Below are positions 1 to 8,825 of a stretch of 22,867 nt of DNA, in pieces. The stretch lies in contig JAWLEA010000042.1 of NCBI GenBank assembly GCA_041686345.1, positions 1-22,867 of the forward strand, given 5' to 3'. A program made the position numbers and the translations under genes. Origin of the DNA: JAQICJ01 sp041686345 (GTDB taxonomy: Bacteria; Myxococcota_A; Polyangia; HGW-17). Under the pieces are notes generated by a model. That model had not been told where the DNA came from. It did not search any database and saw nothing but the letters and a program-made list of their open reading frames with translations. Numbering within the stretch: the stretch's first letter is position 1; every line of letters begins with the position of its first letter.

Positions 1-297
1 CTTGGCCATACGGTAAAAAATAAAATCAGGGTATTTTGCAAGAAGGCGTTGCCAGATTGCATTGGCTGCCAGAAAATCACCCTTTTCTTCATATAAAAGA
101 GCCATGAACCAATTACTCCAAGCCGCCTTTTCGTGCTTGGAAAATCTGTGGGAATGGGTTTTAAAAGCAGTAATTGCCGCACCTTTGTTTCCATTTAACA
201 TTTTTTGGGCTGCATCATTAAAAATTTCATCACCGGATTGGAATCTTGGTGACTGAAAAAATTGGGCTGCAATTAACAACAGAATTGAATAAATCAT
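1..297 (-). CDS. N-terminal part of an exported TPR-like protein (runs off the window)
   Basis: This minus-strand frame is open for 99 codons from an ATG at 297-295 to the left edge of the window, so the protein is partial. The ATG directly follows the TAA stop of the response regulator (TAAATG), which suggests translational coupling. The N-terminus (MIYSILLLIAAQFFQ) is hydrophobic and could be a signal peptide, although it has no basic start. Further on there are helix-turn-helix pairs of TPR type: an AAQKMLNGNKGAAITAF segment, then AAWSNWFMALLYEEKGDF and AANAIWQRLLAKYP. TPR proteins are scaffolds, so the specific role is unknown. Its position after the regulator and the OmpA-like gene suggests an envelope-related operon. 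I am fairly sure that it is coding and less sure of the TPR call. Confidence 0.7.
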   Translation of the reverse strand, partial: MIYSILLLIAAQFFQSPRFQSGDEIFNDAAQKMLNGNKGAAITAFKTHSHRFSKHEKAAWSNWFMALLYEEKGDFLAANAIWQRLLAKYPDFIFYRMAK

Positions 298-1653
298 TTA
301 TTTATCGCGTTCAATTTTCAGAGAATTTATTTTCTTGTGAAGATTGGTTCTTTCTATATCCAAGATGCTGGCTGTTTTGGTGATATTCCAATCACATTCT
401 TCAAGTTTCATCTTGATGAATGAGCTTTCCATCTTGCGCATGAACTTTTTAAGGGTGAGGTGAGAAAATTTGTTGAGTTGGAAACTTGGCAGTCTCGAAC
501 CAACCAGATCCAGGGGAAGATCTTTTACTCCGATAATATCGGAACTGAGGATGACCATTCTTTCCACTTGATTTTTCAATTCTCTGATATTGCCGGGCCA
601 ATTTTGCTGCTGAAGTATTTCAAGAACTTTGTTGTCCACCATCTTTTCCTGGAGACCATATTCATTACAGAATTGCTTGATAAAACCATTTACCAGCAGA
701 GGAATATCTTCTTTTCGCTTGCGCAGGGGAGGAACCTTGATAGGGAGTACACTGAGTCGAAAATAGAGATCTTCTCTGAATTTTTCCTCCTGGACCATTT
801 GTTCCAGATCACGATTGGTGGCTGCAATAACTCTAACTTCCACTTTGACAGGCTTTTCTCCCCCAACCCTGACAAATTCTCCCGATTGCAGAACTCTCAA
901 CACCTTGGCCTGAGCACTCAGACTCATATCAGCTATCTCATCAAGGAAAATAGTGCCACCGTGTGCTTGTTCAAACAATCCATTTTTGCGGGAAGAAGCT
1001 CCGGTAAAAGCCCCTTTCTCATGTCCAAAAAGCTCACTTTCAATCAATTCAGAAGGAATGGCTGCACAATTAATTTTGACGAAGGGTTTGGCAGCAAGAG
1101 AGCTGTTCTTGTGGATGGCACGTGCAATTAATTCTTTGCCGGTACCACTTTCACCTGTAATCAGAACCCTCCCCCTGGTTGGAGCAATTTTTTGAATTTG
1201 CTGGAACAATTTGAGCATGGGAGGACTTTCCCCGATCATCTCAAATTTATAACTGTATTTGGAAGCAAAATCATTGTCTTCGTTAAAAATGGAATGATGA
1301 CGCAAAGCATTGTCTACTGTGGCCAAAATCCGGGAACGATCGAGGGGTTTTTCCAAAAAATCGAAAGCCCCTTCTTTGATGGTTTTCATTGCTTCGGTAG
1401 TGCTCGCCTGTCCTGAAATAACAACTACGGCAGGAGGTTTTTTGAAGGTTTTTAGTTTTTTGAGGATATCAAAACCACTGGTTCCCTTGAGTTTGAGATC
1501 GAGCAAAACCAAGGAGATGCCTGTCTCCTTGATGATTTTCAAGCCCTTTGCACCTGTATCAGCCAGATATAGTTGATACCCCTCTCCTTCAAGCACCATC
1601 TTAAGGGTTGTTCTAATATTTTTTTCGTCGTCTATGACCAGAATTTTTTTCAT
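298..1653 (-). CDS. Sigma-54-dependent response regulator, NtrC family
   Basis: A 451-residue two-component regulator that should activate sigma-54 RNA polymerase when phosphorylated. Counted from the ATG at 1653, the receiver domain begins MKKILVIDDE, with phospho-acceptor Asp52 (LLDLKL) and Lys102 (FLEKP). The AAA+ domain has Walker A GESGTGKE near 167-174, the sigma-54-contacting GAFTGA loop near 214-219 and Walker B IFLDEIAD near 235-242. The C-terminus is a Fis-type helix-turn-helix (WNITKTASILDIERTNLHKK). An in-frame TTG at 1668 would add five residues and overlap the stop of the upstream gene. I prefer ATG 1653 because receivers usually begin this way, but neither start has a clear Shine-Dalgarno site. 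No histidine kinase is seen in the window. The family call is near certain; the target genes are unknown. Confidence 0.95.
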   Translation of the reverse strand: MKKILVIDDEKNIRTTLKMVLEGEGYQLYLADTGAKGLKIIKETGISLVLLDLKLKGTSGFDILKKLKTFKKPPAVVVISGQASTTEAMKTIKEGAFDFLEKPLDRSRILATVDNALRHHSIFNEDNDFASKYSYKFEMIGESPPMLKLFQQIQKIAPTRGRVLITGESGTGKELIARAIHKNSSLAAKPFVKINCAAIPSELIESELFGHEKGAFTGASSRKNGLFEQAHGGTIFLDEIADMSLSAQAKVLRVLQSGEFVRVGGEKPVKVEVRVIAATNRDLEQMVQEEKFREDLYFRLSVLPIKVPPLRKRKEDIPLLVNGFIKQFCNEYGLQEKMVDNKVLEILQQQNWPGNIRELKNQVERMVILSSDIIGVKDLPLDLVGSRLPSFQLNKFSHLTLKKFMRKMESSFIKMKLEECDWNITKTASILDIERTNLHKKINSLKIERDK

Positions 1654-1664
1654 AATGTGGAAAT

Positions 1665-3620
1665 TCAATCGGGAATTATAAAGATAACACGACGATTGCG
1701 GCGGTGCTTCCAGGTAGTTCGCCCTTTATAAACTGGCATCTCATTACCCATGGCCTGAATGGAAAGACGATCCTGTTTGAGTTTTCTGGAAGTTGCGTAT
1801 TTCCTGATTGCCTTGACCTGAGCCTTGGTAATCTTGAGAGCCTTTTCGGAAGAAACAAGGGTATCGGTAAAAACCATTACCTGCAATTTGGGGATGGCTT
1901 TTTTGGACTTCAGGAAGAGAACAATCTGATCGAGGGCAGTTTTGCCTTCTTTGGTAAGAACATCCTTGCGTCCATATTTACCTTGGAACCATTCGTGTCT
2001 CCTGGATGGGAACTTGATCCAAACTGCGTATCGCTTCATTCCAGCGATCCTTATTCGTTTGACCTTGAACCAGGGTCTGCCTTTGTCGGGACAACCGTCG
2101 AAATCTTTGTTGCCGTTGATAGTTTCGTTTTTGTTGGGACATTTGTCCAGATCATCGGTAACACCATCTTCATCTGAATCAAACATCGATTTGGGACAAC
2201 CTTTGTAAGGGGCTTTTTTGGGCCCGGCTTTCTGGGGGCATTTATCTTTAGCGTCAACCAGGCCGTCTTTGTCTGAATCATATTTTTCAGGAGGACAGCC
2301 GGCAGAAGCTTTAGAACCGGGAGTCTTGGGACATTTATCTTTATCGTTGGAAACTCCGTCGTTGTCTGTATCTACCATTTTGGCGGGACAACCCTTGGTT
2401 GCTTTACTTCCTTTGTCGTTGGGACAATTATCTTTGCTGTCCGGAATACCGTCACCGTCATTATCGTGATCGGGACAACCGTCTTCATCTTGATAATCGT
2501 CAAAGTCTTCAGCCACATCGTGGAAATTATTGTCTTTATCTTTGTCGGTTCCCGGACACTTGTCTTCTTCATCGGGAATACCATCTTTGTCATTGTCGTG
2601 GTCGGGACAGCCATCTGTATCTTCAAAACCGTCTATATCTTCTTTGATGAGGGGGCATTTGTCTTCTTCATCAATAACACCGTCACCATCTGAATCTTTA
2701 AAGGAGGGAGTCCATTTGATCCCGAACAGAACACGGGCAAGGGGAGTACCAATTCCTGCCAGAATACCTGCATTGGCTCCAAATTGAACATGTAATCCCT
2801 TGCCCAGATAATAATCGATACCAAAACCGCCTTCGAGATTATGGTCGTGAACAGCACTGGATAATCCACTGCGCCCGTAAAGTTCTGCAGTAATATTGAG
2901 ATCTTCTACAATTTCGTAGGCTGCTCCAAAACCATACACAAACTGGTTGCCCAACTTGAAAGTACTGTCAAAAAACTCAGTTTCTGCATTTTTGAGCCGA
3001 TAGAGAAAACCAAGATTAGCAGCAATCAGGAACTTTTGGCTTTGCCAACTGGCAATCGCTTTGGCAGTAATTGCAGGCCAATATTCCCCTGTGAAATTTT
3101 CACTGAATTTACCGGTGGGAGCTGTTACCAGCAAGGAGGTCCCCAATTTGATTTTATTGATCTGGAAAAGTATGGCTCTGGCTTGTAAAGTCAGATCACC
3201 CCAAGCCATTGAGGAAAGAGAATCGACTTCTTCTCCTTCATCATTAACTTCATTACCGTTGACAAAACCCACCGGAATAGAAACCCCCAGAAGGTATTTG
3301 TCAAAAAGACCTATAAAACCACCCAACTGGGCCATTCCCAAGGCAGATACAACCTTGGCTCTTTCATCTCCGAGATTATCGCCATCCATATTGTAGATAA
3401 CAAAGGGATTGAGAGCATAACCAAACAGCATCTGAGCTCCATATTCCAGATGATGGGGCATGACAAGTGCATCAGTATAAAGTAAAGGCCCCTTGCCCAG
3501 AGCTGAACGAAGTGTATTAACATCAAGTTGATCAGGTTGGGGAGCTTCTTGAGCCCAGGAATCGACTGAAAAGCTCATGAATAATACTAATGCAAAAGAA
3601 ATAATGCTTGTTTTACGCAT
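1665..3620 (-). CDS. Outer-membrane protein with TSP type 3 repeats and a C-terminal OmpA-like domain
   Basis: A 651-residue protein with a signal peptide ending near SWAQ-EA. Residues ~30-305 are rich in alternating aromatic and hydrophobic strands, as in a beta-barrel. Residues ~308-512 hold thrombospondin type 3 repeats (DSDGDGVIDEEDKCP, DHDNDKDGIPDEEDKCP and variants), which bind calcium in known families. Residues ~525-651 resemble the OmpA peptidoglycan-binding domain, ending in a typical NRRV, and keep the TD after the central strand; the rest of the fold signature is weak. A good SD (AAAGAGGT) precedes the ATG, and an extended -10 promoter lies upstream at 3744-3752. Its TGA overlaps a possible TTG start of the response regulator, so the two are probably co-transcribed. 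Likely role: a structural link between outer membrane and cell wall. Confidence 0.88.
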   Translation of the reverse strand: MRKTSIISFALVLFMSFSVDSWAQEAPQPDQLDVNTLRSALGKGPLLYTDALVMPHHLEYGAQMLFGYALNPFVIYNMDGDNLGDERAKVVSALGMAQLGGFIGLFDKYLLGVSIPVGFVNGNEVNDEGEEVDSLSSMAWGDLTLQARAILFQINKIKLGTSLLVTAPTGKFSENFTGEYWPAITAKAIASWQSQKFLIAANLGFLYRLKNAETEFFDSTFKLGNQFVYGFGAAYEIVEDLNITAELYGRSGLSSAVHDHNLEGGFGIDYYLGKGLHVQFGANAGILAGIGTPLARVLFGIKWTPSFKDSDGDGVIDEEDKCPLIKEDIDGFEDTDGCPDHDNDKDGIPDEEDKCPGTDKDKDNNFHDVAEDFDDYQDEDGCPDHDNDGDGIPDSKDNCPNDKGSKATKGCPAKMVDTDNDGVSNDKDKCPKTPGSKASAGCPPEKYDSDKDGLVDAKDKCPQKAGPKKAPYKGCPKSMFDSDEDGVTDDLDKCPNKNETINGNKDFDGCPDKGRPWFKVKRIRIAGMKRYAVWIKFPSRRHEWFQGKYGRKDVLTKEGKTALDQIVLFLKSKKAIPKLQVMVFTDTLVSSEKALKITKAQVKAIRKYATSRKLKQDRLSIQAMGNEMPVYKGRTTWKHRRNRRVIFIIPD

Positions 3621-3806
3621 TTATTTACCTCTTTGATGGCTGGATTGGAAATCCCGAGGATATGGCAAAATATTAAGTTTAAAAACAAAACAAACAGAAT
3701 AAATTGCAGTTAATCCATTACTAAAAAACAAATTTTGAGTGTAATTATACCAGATTTTTTAATTTAAAAAAGTTAGTTATCCAAACTCTTTGCTTTTAGC
3801 TGACTT
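3621..3806. other. Intergenic promoter region upstream of the OmpA/TSP3 gene
   Basis: A 186-base AT-rich gap between two minus-strand genes. It contains the Shine-Dalgarno site of the OmpA-like gene and an extended -10 box. I see no small gene and no repeat copy here. Confidence 0.5.
3744..3752 (-). promoter_or_regulatory. Extended -10 promoter for the OmpA/TSP3 - response regulator operon
   Basis: The minus strand reads TGGTATAAT here, a perfect extended -10 (TGnTATAAT) for a housekeeping sigma factor. The expected -35 position is only T-rich, which extended -10 promoters tolerate. A start near 3737 would give a leader of about 117 bases before the ATG at 3620. Inferred from sequence only. 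Confidence 0.45.
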
Positions 3807-4910
3807 TTAATCAACTCTGATTGTTTCAACTTTTTCAATTCCCCGGGAAGGATCAATGGTGATGATCAGGAAATGGCGCCCTATATTATCCAGTTTTTCC
3901 GGCCAACCTCCCCCACCACCGGAAATATAAGCTTCAATTCCGGCATTTTTGTAATGATATAGACTGTGAATATGCCCGTACAGGGTAAGATCAACCTTGA
4001 AAGTGGAGAGATTTGCTAATATTTTGGAAGATTCATTGCGGGAACGGAAAGAACCGTTGCGAAAACCATCGGGGTCGACCAGGGGAATGTGAGTTATGAA
4101 GAGATGAACCTGTTCCTTTCCCAACTCCAGCCATTGATCAAGTTGGTCGTGAACAAGCGGGTCCAAAGTAGCATTAGCTGAATCCACAAAAGTAAAACGG
4201 GTATTTAAAAAAACAAAACTGAAGGAATTTCTGCCAATCATTTCATGCCAGATCCTGGGAGAAGCCATCCCCACATCATGATTACCAGGGGTTGAATAAA
4301 AAGGATAGTTAAGATTTTCGAAACTCTCTTTGAATTGAGCAAGTTGTTCTTTGATGCCGTTGTCGGTGAGATCCCCGGCACTTATGGCAAAAAGAACATC
4401 CTCTTGATCATTCATTTTATTGATAATATCTGACACCCGGGGTAATTCTTCCTGAATATCGCTGAGAAGAGCAATTTTATACACAGATTCTGTGACAGTG
4501 GATTTGATCTTGAAGATGTATTTGCTCCCGGATGGCAAATTGAATCTGAGCATCTTACGAGTGGGAACAGCAGTATTTTCTAACTGTACAGCACAATCCT
4601 CATTGTTTTGGTCGAAACACTCAACTTCTATTTCAGGAAGAGTGTTGTGAAGTTGAATTTCGAGATCAAAATCAGTTGTCGCCGTATTCTCAATATCAAA
4701 TTCTACTTCCGGGGCTTGAAACCAAAATTTGAATTTCGATTTTTCCAAATTTGCAATGGTGGCCAATCCTTGAGAAACCAATATATTGATATCTTCAGTT
4801 TCATATCTGCCAACTTTGTTGTCCAGTTCGGCTCTTTTTTGAGCTGGACGCAGACAGGCGGGAAATAAAATTAACAATGATACCAATAATAAGTGGTGAG
4901 TAATTCTCAT
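3807..4910 (-). CDS. Calcineurin-like metallophosphoesterase lipoprotein
   Basis: A 367-residue predicted lipoprotein. The start is set at the ATG at 4910: it has an excellent SD (ACAGAGGAAAAAA), gives a signal peptide with lipobox LFPAC (Cys19), and overlaps the upstream stop as ATGA. A longer in-frame reading to 4985 would put the signal peptide 25 residues inside. After an Ig-like or linker region (~30-140) come the metallophosphoesterase motifs: SDIQ (Asp151), AGDLTDNG (Asp180), GNHD (209-212), THIP (His274) and GHIH (312-315). The first motif is D-x-Q where most relatives have D-x-H; some families carry this change. Such enzymes hydrolyse phosphoester bonds with two metal ions. The substrate is unknown, and the lipid anchor puts it on a membrane outside the cytoplasm. 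Confidence 0.9.
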   Translation of the reverse strand: MRITHHLLLVSLLILFPACLRPAQKRAELDNKVGRYETEDINILVSQGLATIANLEKSKFKFWFQAPEVEFDIENTATTDFDLEIQLHNTLPEIEVECFDQNNEDCAVQLENTAVPTRKMLRFNLPSGSKYIFKIKSTVTESVYKIALLSDIQEELPRVSDIINKMNDQEDVLFAISAGDLTDNGIKEQLAQFKESFENLNYPFYSTPGNHDVGMASPRIWHEMIGRNSFSFVFLNTRFTFVDSANATLDPLVHDQLDQWLELGKEQVHLFITHIPLVDPDGFRNGSFRSRNESSKILANLSTFKVDLTLYGHIHSLYHYKNAGIEAYISGGGGGWPEKLDNIGRHFLIITIDPSRGIEKVETIRVD

Positions 4911-6034
4911 TTTTTTCCTCTGTAGCTTATTGAAAACAAGGATCTGTATACTGAACCTGCGGCCAGGTCTAAACCGAGACCCCAATTTTTGGTAAAATAA
5001 TAAAAAGCCTTTAACCCGAAATGACCTATAACTCCGTCTCCCATGGAACCCAGGGAAGTTCCGGCCAATTCGTTATCATGCCGGTGATCATAATAAAGGG
5101 CTAATTCCCCCCGATTAATACCGCTTCCCATATATAAACCAAAAGTCAATCTGGAAAGGGGCATTAATTCACTGTCACTGAAAACCTCATCTTCCAAGGC
5201 TTCATAACCGGTAAGATGATATAAAATTCCGCCTTCATATTGAACAAAAGAACCTCGGAGGGTTTGATGAAATCCGGCCAGGTCATAGCGTAAAACAAGC
5301 AACAGTTCCAATCCGAGATTGGTAAATTTTTCTTCTCCGAAATGTTTGTAATAAAAACCTGCGGCCAAATCAAAAAAAGAGCCACTGACAGTTTTTATCT
5401 TTTCCAAGGGACCCCATAAACGCCAGGAAAAACGACTTTCCAACCAGTTTGTATTATGGGGTACAGCTCTGCTGAAGGTACTTCTTATCTGAAATTTGCC
5501 AAAATTGATTCTGGCTTCCGCCATCAGTAAATTATCAGCACCCAGGTGATAATCTTTAAGGTAGATGTATCCTAATTTCAATTGATAGGAGTCCGGAATA
5601 TATTGAGGCTTGCCCAGAGGGTTGTTGGCAAAAATACTTCCGTAAATATCTGCCAAAGTAGCACCACTGAACAGACCAAAACCGGTGAGCAGTGAATAAA
5701 CCGGCAAGTGAATAACTTTGGGAGATGCGTTGGTAAGAAGAAGAGGAAGAGCTCCGGCAAGCAAAAATGCCAAACCAACTCCCTTGACAGCTATTATTTT
5801 TTTATGACCGTTGAAATCACCCATAACCAAATGACCGGCAGGATAGATAATTCCAGGTAATACAGCTCCCAAAAAAGGAAGCACTCCCGGTTCAACTTGA
5901 ATTTTACCATCTTTTTTTTCAGATATTGCAGGTTGTTGTTTTGCGTTTTTTTTAACTTCCCCTTCATTTCCCCATGCCAAGTTTGCAAAAAAGAATTGAA
6001 TCAGAATAAGTTGTATAAAAAAACGTCTTTTCAA
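4907..6034 (-). CDS. Exported barrel-like membrane protein of unknown function
   Basis: A 375-residue protein with an N-terminal signal peptide (KRRFFIQLILIQFFFANLAWG). It begins at TTG 6034-6032, chosen because AAGGAG lies seven bases upstream. Residues ~50-140 hold two or three hydrophobic stretches (around VLPFLGAVLPGIIYPAG and VKGVGLAFLLAGALPLLL). From ~145 to the end, alternating strands with many aromatic residues look like an outer-membrane beta-barrel, although the protein ends in a basic YRGKK rather than a C-terminal Phe. The stop overlaps the start of the metallophosphoesterase lipoprotein as ATGA, so the two proteins are probably made together and may act together. I do not recognise a named family. 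Repeat copy A sits just upstream of its SD. Confidence 0.75.
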   Translation of the reverse strand: MKRRFFIQLILIQFFFANLAWGNEGEVKKNAKQQPAISEKKDGKIQVEPGVLPFLGAVLPGIIYPAGHLVMGDFNGHKKIIAVKGVGLAFLLAGALPLLLTNASPKVIHLPVYSLLTGFGLFSGATLADIYGSIFANNPLGKPQYIPDSYQLKLGYIYLKDYHLGADNLLMAEARINFGKFQIRSTFSRAVPHNTNWLESRFSWRLWGPLEKIKTVSGSFFDLAAGFYYKHFGEEKFTNLGLELLLVLRYDLAGFHQTLRGSFVQYEGGILYHLTGYEALEDEVFSDSELMPLSRLTFGLYMGSGINRGELALYYDHRHDNELAGTSLGSMGDGVIGHFGLKAFYYFTKNWGLGLDLAAGSVYRSLFSISYRGKK

Positions 6035-6058
6035 ATTTCAACTCCTTAAAAATTACCT

Positions 6059-6223
6059 TAGTCCCCACCCAGAAGTGGGGTTTTGGGATGGTAAAGAAGT
6101 TTGCCTCAGATGTGCGGAGTAACTTCGCAGATATAGCCACTACTATTTCTAGAAGTTACGACAAAACTGATGAGGTAAAATTCCGTTGCCAGACGATGAC
6201 ATCCATTTTTGGAATGGGAACTA
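6059..6223 (+). repeat. Interspersed ~166-bp inverted-repeat element, copy A
   Basis: This copy runs from TAGTCCCCACCC to GGGAACTA, with TA at each end. The inner hairpin arms are GTAACTTC (6119-6126) and GAAGTTAC (6152-6159), with an apical ATAG/CTAT pair. The 9-base word TACCTTAGT occurs at both edges (6054-6062 and 6222-6230). It lies between the stop of the propeller lipoprotein gene and the SD of the barrel-like gene, so it may be in a transcribed leader. It is about as divergent from copies B and C as copy E is. Confidence 0.85.
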
Positions 6224-6266
6224 CCTTAGTCGAATTCCCCTATTTTGCCCTAGCCAATTAAAAAAA

Positions 6267-8192
6267 CTACTTGTTTAAATAAATAATAGAAATTCCACCG
6301 GAATGAAGAACCCACAACCTGTTTTTTTTATCCAGCTTTATGCTCTCTATTCTTTTTTCCAGAAGATTGCCCAGAGCATCGAGCTTGTCAACTTTGCCAT
6401 TTTTGATTTTGTAGATAAAACTGCGATTGGCAGCATAAACAATATCGTTGACTTCATCATAAGCCATTGCCTGAATCTCTCCGGTTCCGGGCAATATAGA
6501 TTTATCGTTGCATTTCCAATAATTATCGTCTTTTTCACACAATCCCAGATCTGTTCCAACCCAGAGTTTTCCATTTTTGTCAAAGATAACATCATTGACA
6601 ACATTGCTGTTGAGACCATTTGTATCATCAATAATTTCTATCTGTTTTTTCCCGTCTACTCTCCAAAGATGAACTACTCCTTTTTCGCTGGCAAGATAAC
6701 GATGACCGAAACGCATGGACATTTTTCGGGAAGATGCCGGTATATCAAGTTTTTTTCCGTCTTTTGTCTTATAATTTATCGGGGGATAGATATTCTTGTT
6801 TTTAAAGTTGAAAACAAAAACACCAACAGCTGTATTTTTATTACCTAATCCAATCCAGGAAATGTAATCTTTGGTGAAATAACTGAAATTAATGTAAACT
6901 TCAGGCATTTCGGTAGTAAGTGGATATTCTTTCATCATTTTTTTCCAGGAATTGCCCGTTTTGCGAAAGAAAAGAAGGTCTCCCCGGCTGTTTTTGCCGA
7001 TAGCCGTAATTTTATTATTAAAGTCATTTAAAAAATAAATAAAATGCCATCCTATATGCTTTTGCTCCATTAATTCGAAGCCTCTTTTATCATTGAAGGT
7101 GAAACTGTTGTTGCCGGCGGCAAAATAGCAAATCTCAGTTTTGTTTTCACAACCTACGGTGAAGGAATCCGCATTTTTATTTATGAGGTTGTTGGAACTG
7201 AAATATCGGATGATCCTGCCATCAAATCTTAACAATCCCATGGTATCGGTTCCCACCCAGAGATAATTGTTTTTACGATGAACGATTGTCATGCCGGGAG
7301 GAAAGTCTGTAGATACGGAAATCCTGCGAAAACAAGGAGCCTTGGAGCCGAAAAATTTGAGCTTTTTCCCTTTTTTGCCGGCTTGATTACAAGAAACAAG
7401 GTTCGAAACTGTCTTGCCGGAATAGATCATTACCTCATTTTTATACGCTTGCAACCAGTTTACAGGATGAGAAAATTTATAATAATATTTGTTATCTCCA
7501 TTATGTAAAAGCAGCAAATTATTATTGTTTTTATCTTGACCACTGATCCAGATGGAATCTCCCCTTTTCTGCATGGAAAAAACCGTTTTTATTTTGGATT
7601 TGTAAGGTTTACAGGTTCCATTACCGCAAACAAGCAAACCATGGTCTTTTGTACCGACCCAAACACCACCGTTATCTTTGGCTTCGATAAATTTAACTGA
7701 AATGCTTTTTTTATAGATCAGGGAACGTCCGAGGGTGATTGCTGCCAAACCTTTGTCAGTTCCTACCCAGATACTGGATTTTTCTCCCTCCAAAGCTGTA
7801 ATTTCACCTTCAATTCCAACTTTCTGATTCTGCCAGGCTCCTTCGGAATACTGGGCCAGACCTTTGGATGTACCCACCCATAGAATATTATTATGCCAGG
7901 AAAGCGCATTGATTTGATTGGAAGGCAGACCATCCTGACTGGTAATAAGATGGTAATCTTCGCCGTTTTGATTGAAATGCTGCAAACCCCCGTCGGTGCC
8001 AATCCAAACATGATTTTTGGTAACCGCTACGGCTTTTACACGACGAGACTGTTTGAAATAACTGACATATCCCCAGGGTATCTTTTTTATTTTATAAAAG
8101 GAACGGGAAAAAGTTGTTGTTTTGGTTTTGGAACAACTGAAACCAATAAGAAAAAGAAGGAAGAAAATGGCAGAAAAAGAAAATCGTTTCAT
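6267..8192 (-). CDS. Two-component-regulator-type beta-propeller lipoprotein
   Basis: A 641-residue predicted lipoprotein: MKRFSFSAIFFLLFLIGFSC gives lipobox IGFS-C at Cys20. It contains repeated Reg_prop-type blade motifs: VWIGTDGGLQHF, LWVGTSKGLAQY, IWVGTDKGLAAI, VWVGTKDHGLLV, LWVGTDTMGLLRF and LWVGTDLGLCEK. In hybrid two-component systems such blades form a periplasmic sensor propeller. Here there is no transmembrane kinase part, so this would be a free-standing, membrane-anchored propeller. Repeats are clear in the first half and at the C-terminus, with a less regular middle (~330-520). The ligand is unknown. Only a weak SD (AAAGGT) precedes the ATG. Other proteins of this kind bind sugars or partner proteins, which is knowledge of the family and not visible here. 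Confidence 0.85.
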   Translation of the reverse strand: MKRFSFSAIFFLLFLIGFSCSKTKTTTFSRSFYKIKKIPWGYVSYFKQSRRVKAVAVTKNHVWIGTDGGLQHFNQNGEDYHLITSQDGLPSNQINALSWHNNILWVGTSKGLAQYSEGAWQNQKVGIEGEITALEGEKSSIWVGTDKGLAAITLGRSLIYKKSISVKFIEAKDNGGVWVGTKDHGLLVCGNGTCKPYKSKIKTVFSMQKRGDSIWISGQDKNNNNLLLLHNGDNKYYYKFSHPVNWLQAYKNEVMIYSGKTVSNLVSCNQAGKKGKKLKFFGSKAPCFRRISVSTDFPPGMTIVHRKNNYLWVGTDTMGLLRFDGRIIRYFSSNNLINKNADSFTVGCENKTEICYFAAGNNSFTFNDKRGFELMEQKHIGWHFIYFLNDFNNKITAIGKNSRGDLLFFRKTGNSWKKMMKEYPLTTEMPEVYINFSYFTKDYISWIGLGNKNTAVGVFVFNFKNKNIYPPINYKTKDGKKLDIPASSRKMSMRFGHRYLASEKGVVHLWRVDGKKQIEIIDDTNGLNSNVVNDVIFDKNGKLWVGTDLGLCEKDDNYWKCNDKSILPGTGEIQAMAYDEVNDIVYAANRSFIYKIKNGKVDKLDALGNLLEKRIESIKLDKKNRLWVLHSGGISIIYLNK

Positions 8193-8226
8193 CTGATAAT
8201 ATAACCTTTAAGGGCAAAAACAGTAA

Positions 8227-8787
8227 TCAAACACAAAAATCACTGAATAAAAGTTTAGTCTTTAAATCAGAATTTTTCAACATTAATACTGCTCTGAAAT
8301 TGAAACCCGGATCAAACATGATAAAATCGCCGGCCCGGGCGGAGGGAGGTATGGCAACAGGCAACTCCTTTAATGAAGTTGAAATAACAAATGATAAAAG
8401 TAAAATCAAGGAACTTTCAGGCTTGATTTGAAAGAGTTTCTGAAAGGAAGACCCTATTGACCAGGATAACTTTATCTTATTCGATTTTCTGCTTAATTCC
8501 AGATAAAAATCATCTTTAGCGGGTTTTTTTACTTGCAAACGATAAGATAAAGGTCCCGTTTTATTACTATTTAATGTACCATGCAATAGCTGTTTGGAAT
8601 TATCAATAAGAATTCGCTCGGCATAATCGTTATATCCTTGTTTTTTCAAAATGGTTGCCATCGTTTCATTTTTAAAAACTGAAGGAAGTTCCCGTAATTC
8701 AAATTTTTGGTTTTCATTTTGGACATCAGGTACACCATCGGAAATTGCTTTGGCTTTTTTGATGATTTTTTCTTTCCAGTCAGACAT
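8227..8787 (-). CDS. Hypothetical protein with a short TPR-like segment
   Basis: A 186-residue protein with no signal peptide; I do not recognise its family. Near residues 43-60, MATILKKQGYNDYAERIL matches the usual look of a single TPR-like helix pair. A central hydrophobic stretch (SSLILLLSFVISTSL, ~125-139) may be a buried strand or helix. The start at 8787 has an AGGG a few bases upstream. It lies between ribF (38 bases upstream) and the propeller lipoprotein gene (34 bases downstream) on the same strand, so the three may be co-transcribed. Coding is supported by length, spacing and the absence of a better frame. The function is unknown. Confidence 0.65.
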   Translation of the reverse strand: MSDWKEKIIKKAKAISDGVPDVQNENQKFELRELPSVFKNETMATILKKQGYNDYAERILIDNSKQLLHGTLNSNKTGPLSYRLQVKKPAKDDFYLELSRKSNKIKLSWSIGSSFQKLFQIKPESSLILLLSFVISTSLKELPVAIPPSARAGDFIMFDPGFNFRAVLMLKNSDLKTKLLFSDFCV

Positions 8788-8825
8788 AAATACCCTGTTT
8801 TGAGGAAGTTAATATATTTATACTA

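Noticed and set aside
460..1131. A 223-codon plus-strand frame opposite the response regulator
   Set aside because: The minus strand encodes the clear NtrC AAA+ domain with all motifs.
2060..2700. Regular short repeats as a possible CRISPR array
   Set aside because: They are in frame and encode the TSP type 3 repeats of the OmpA-like protein.
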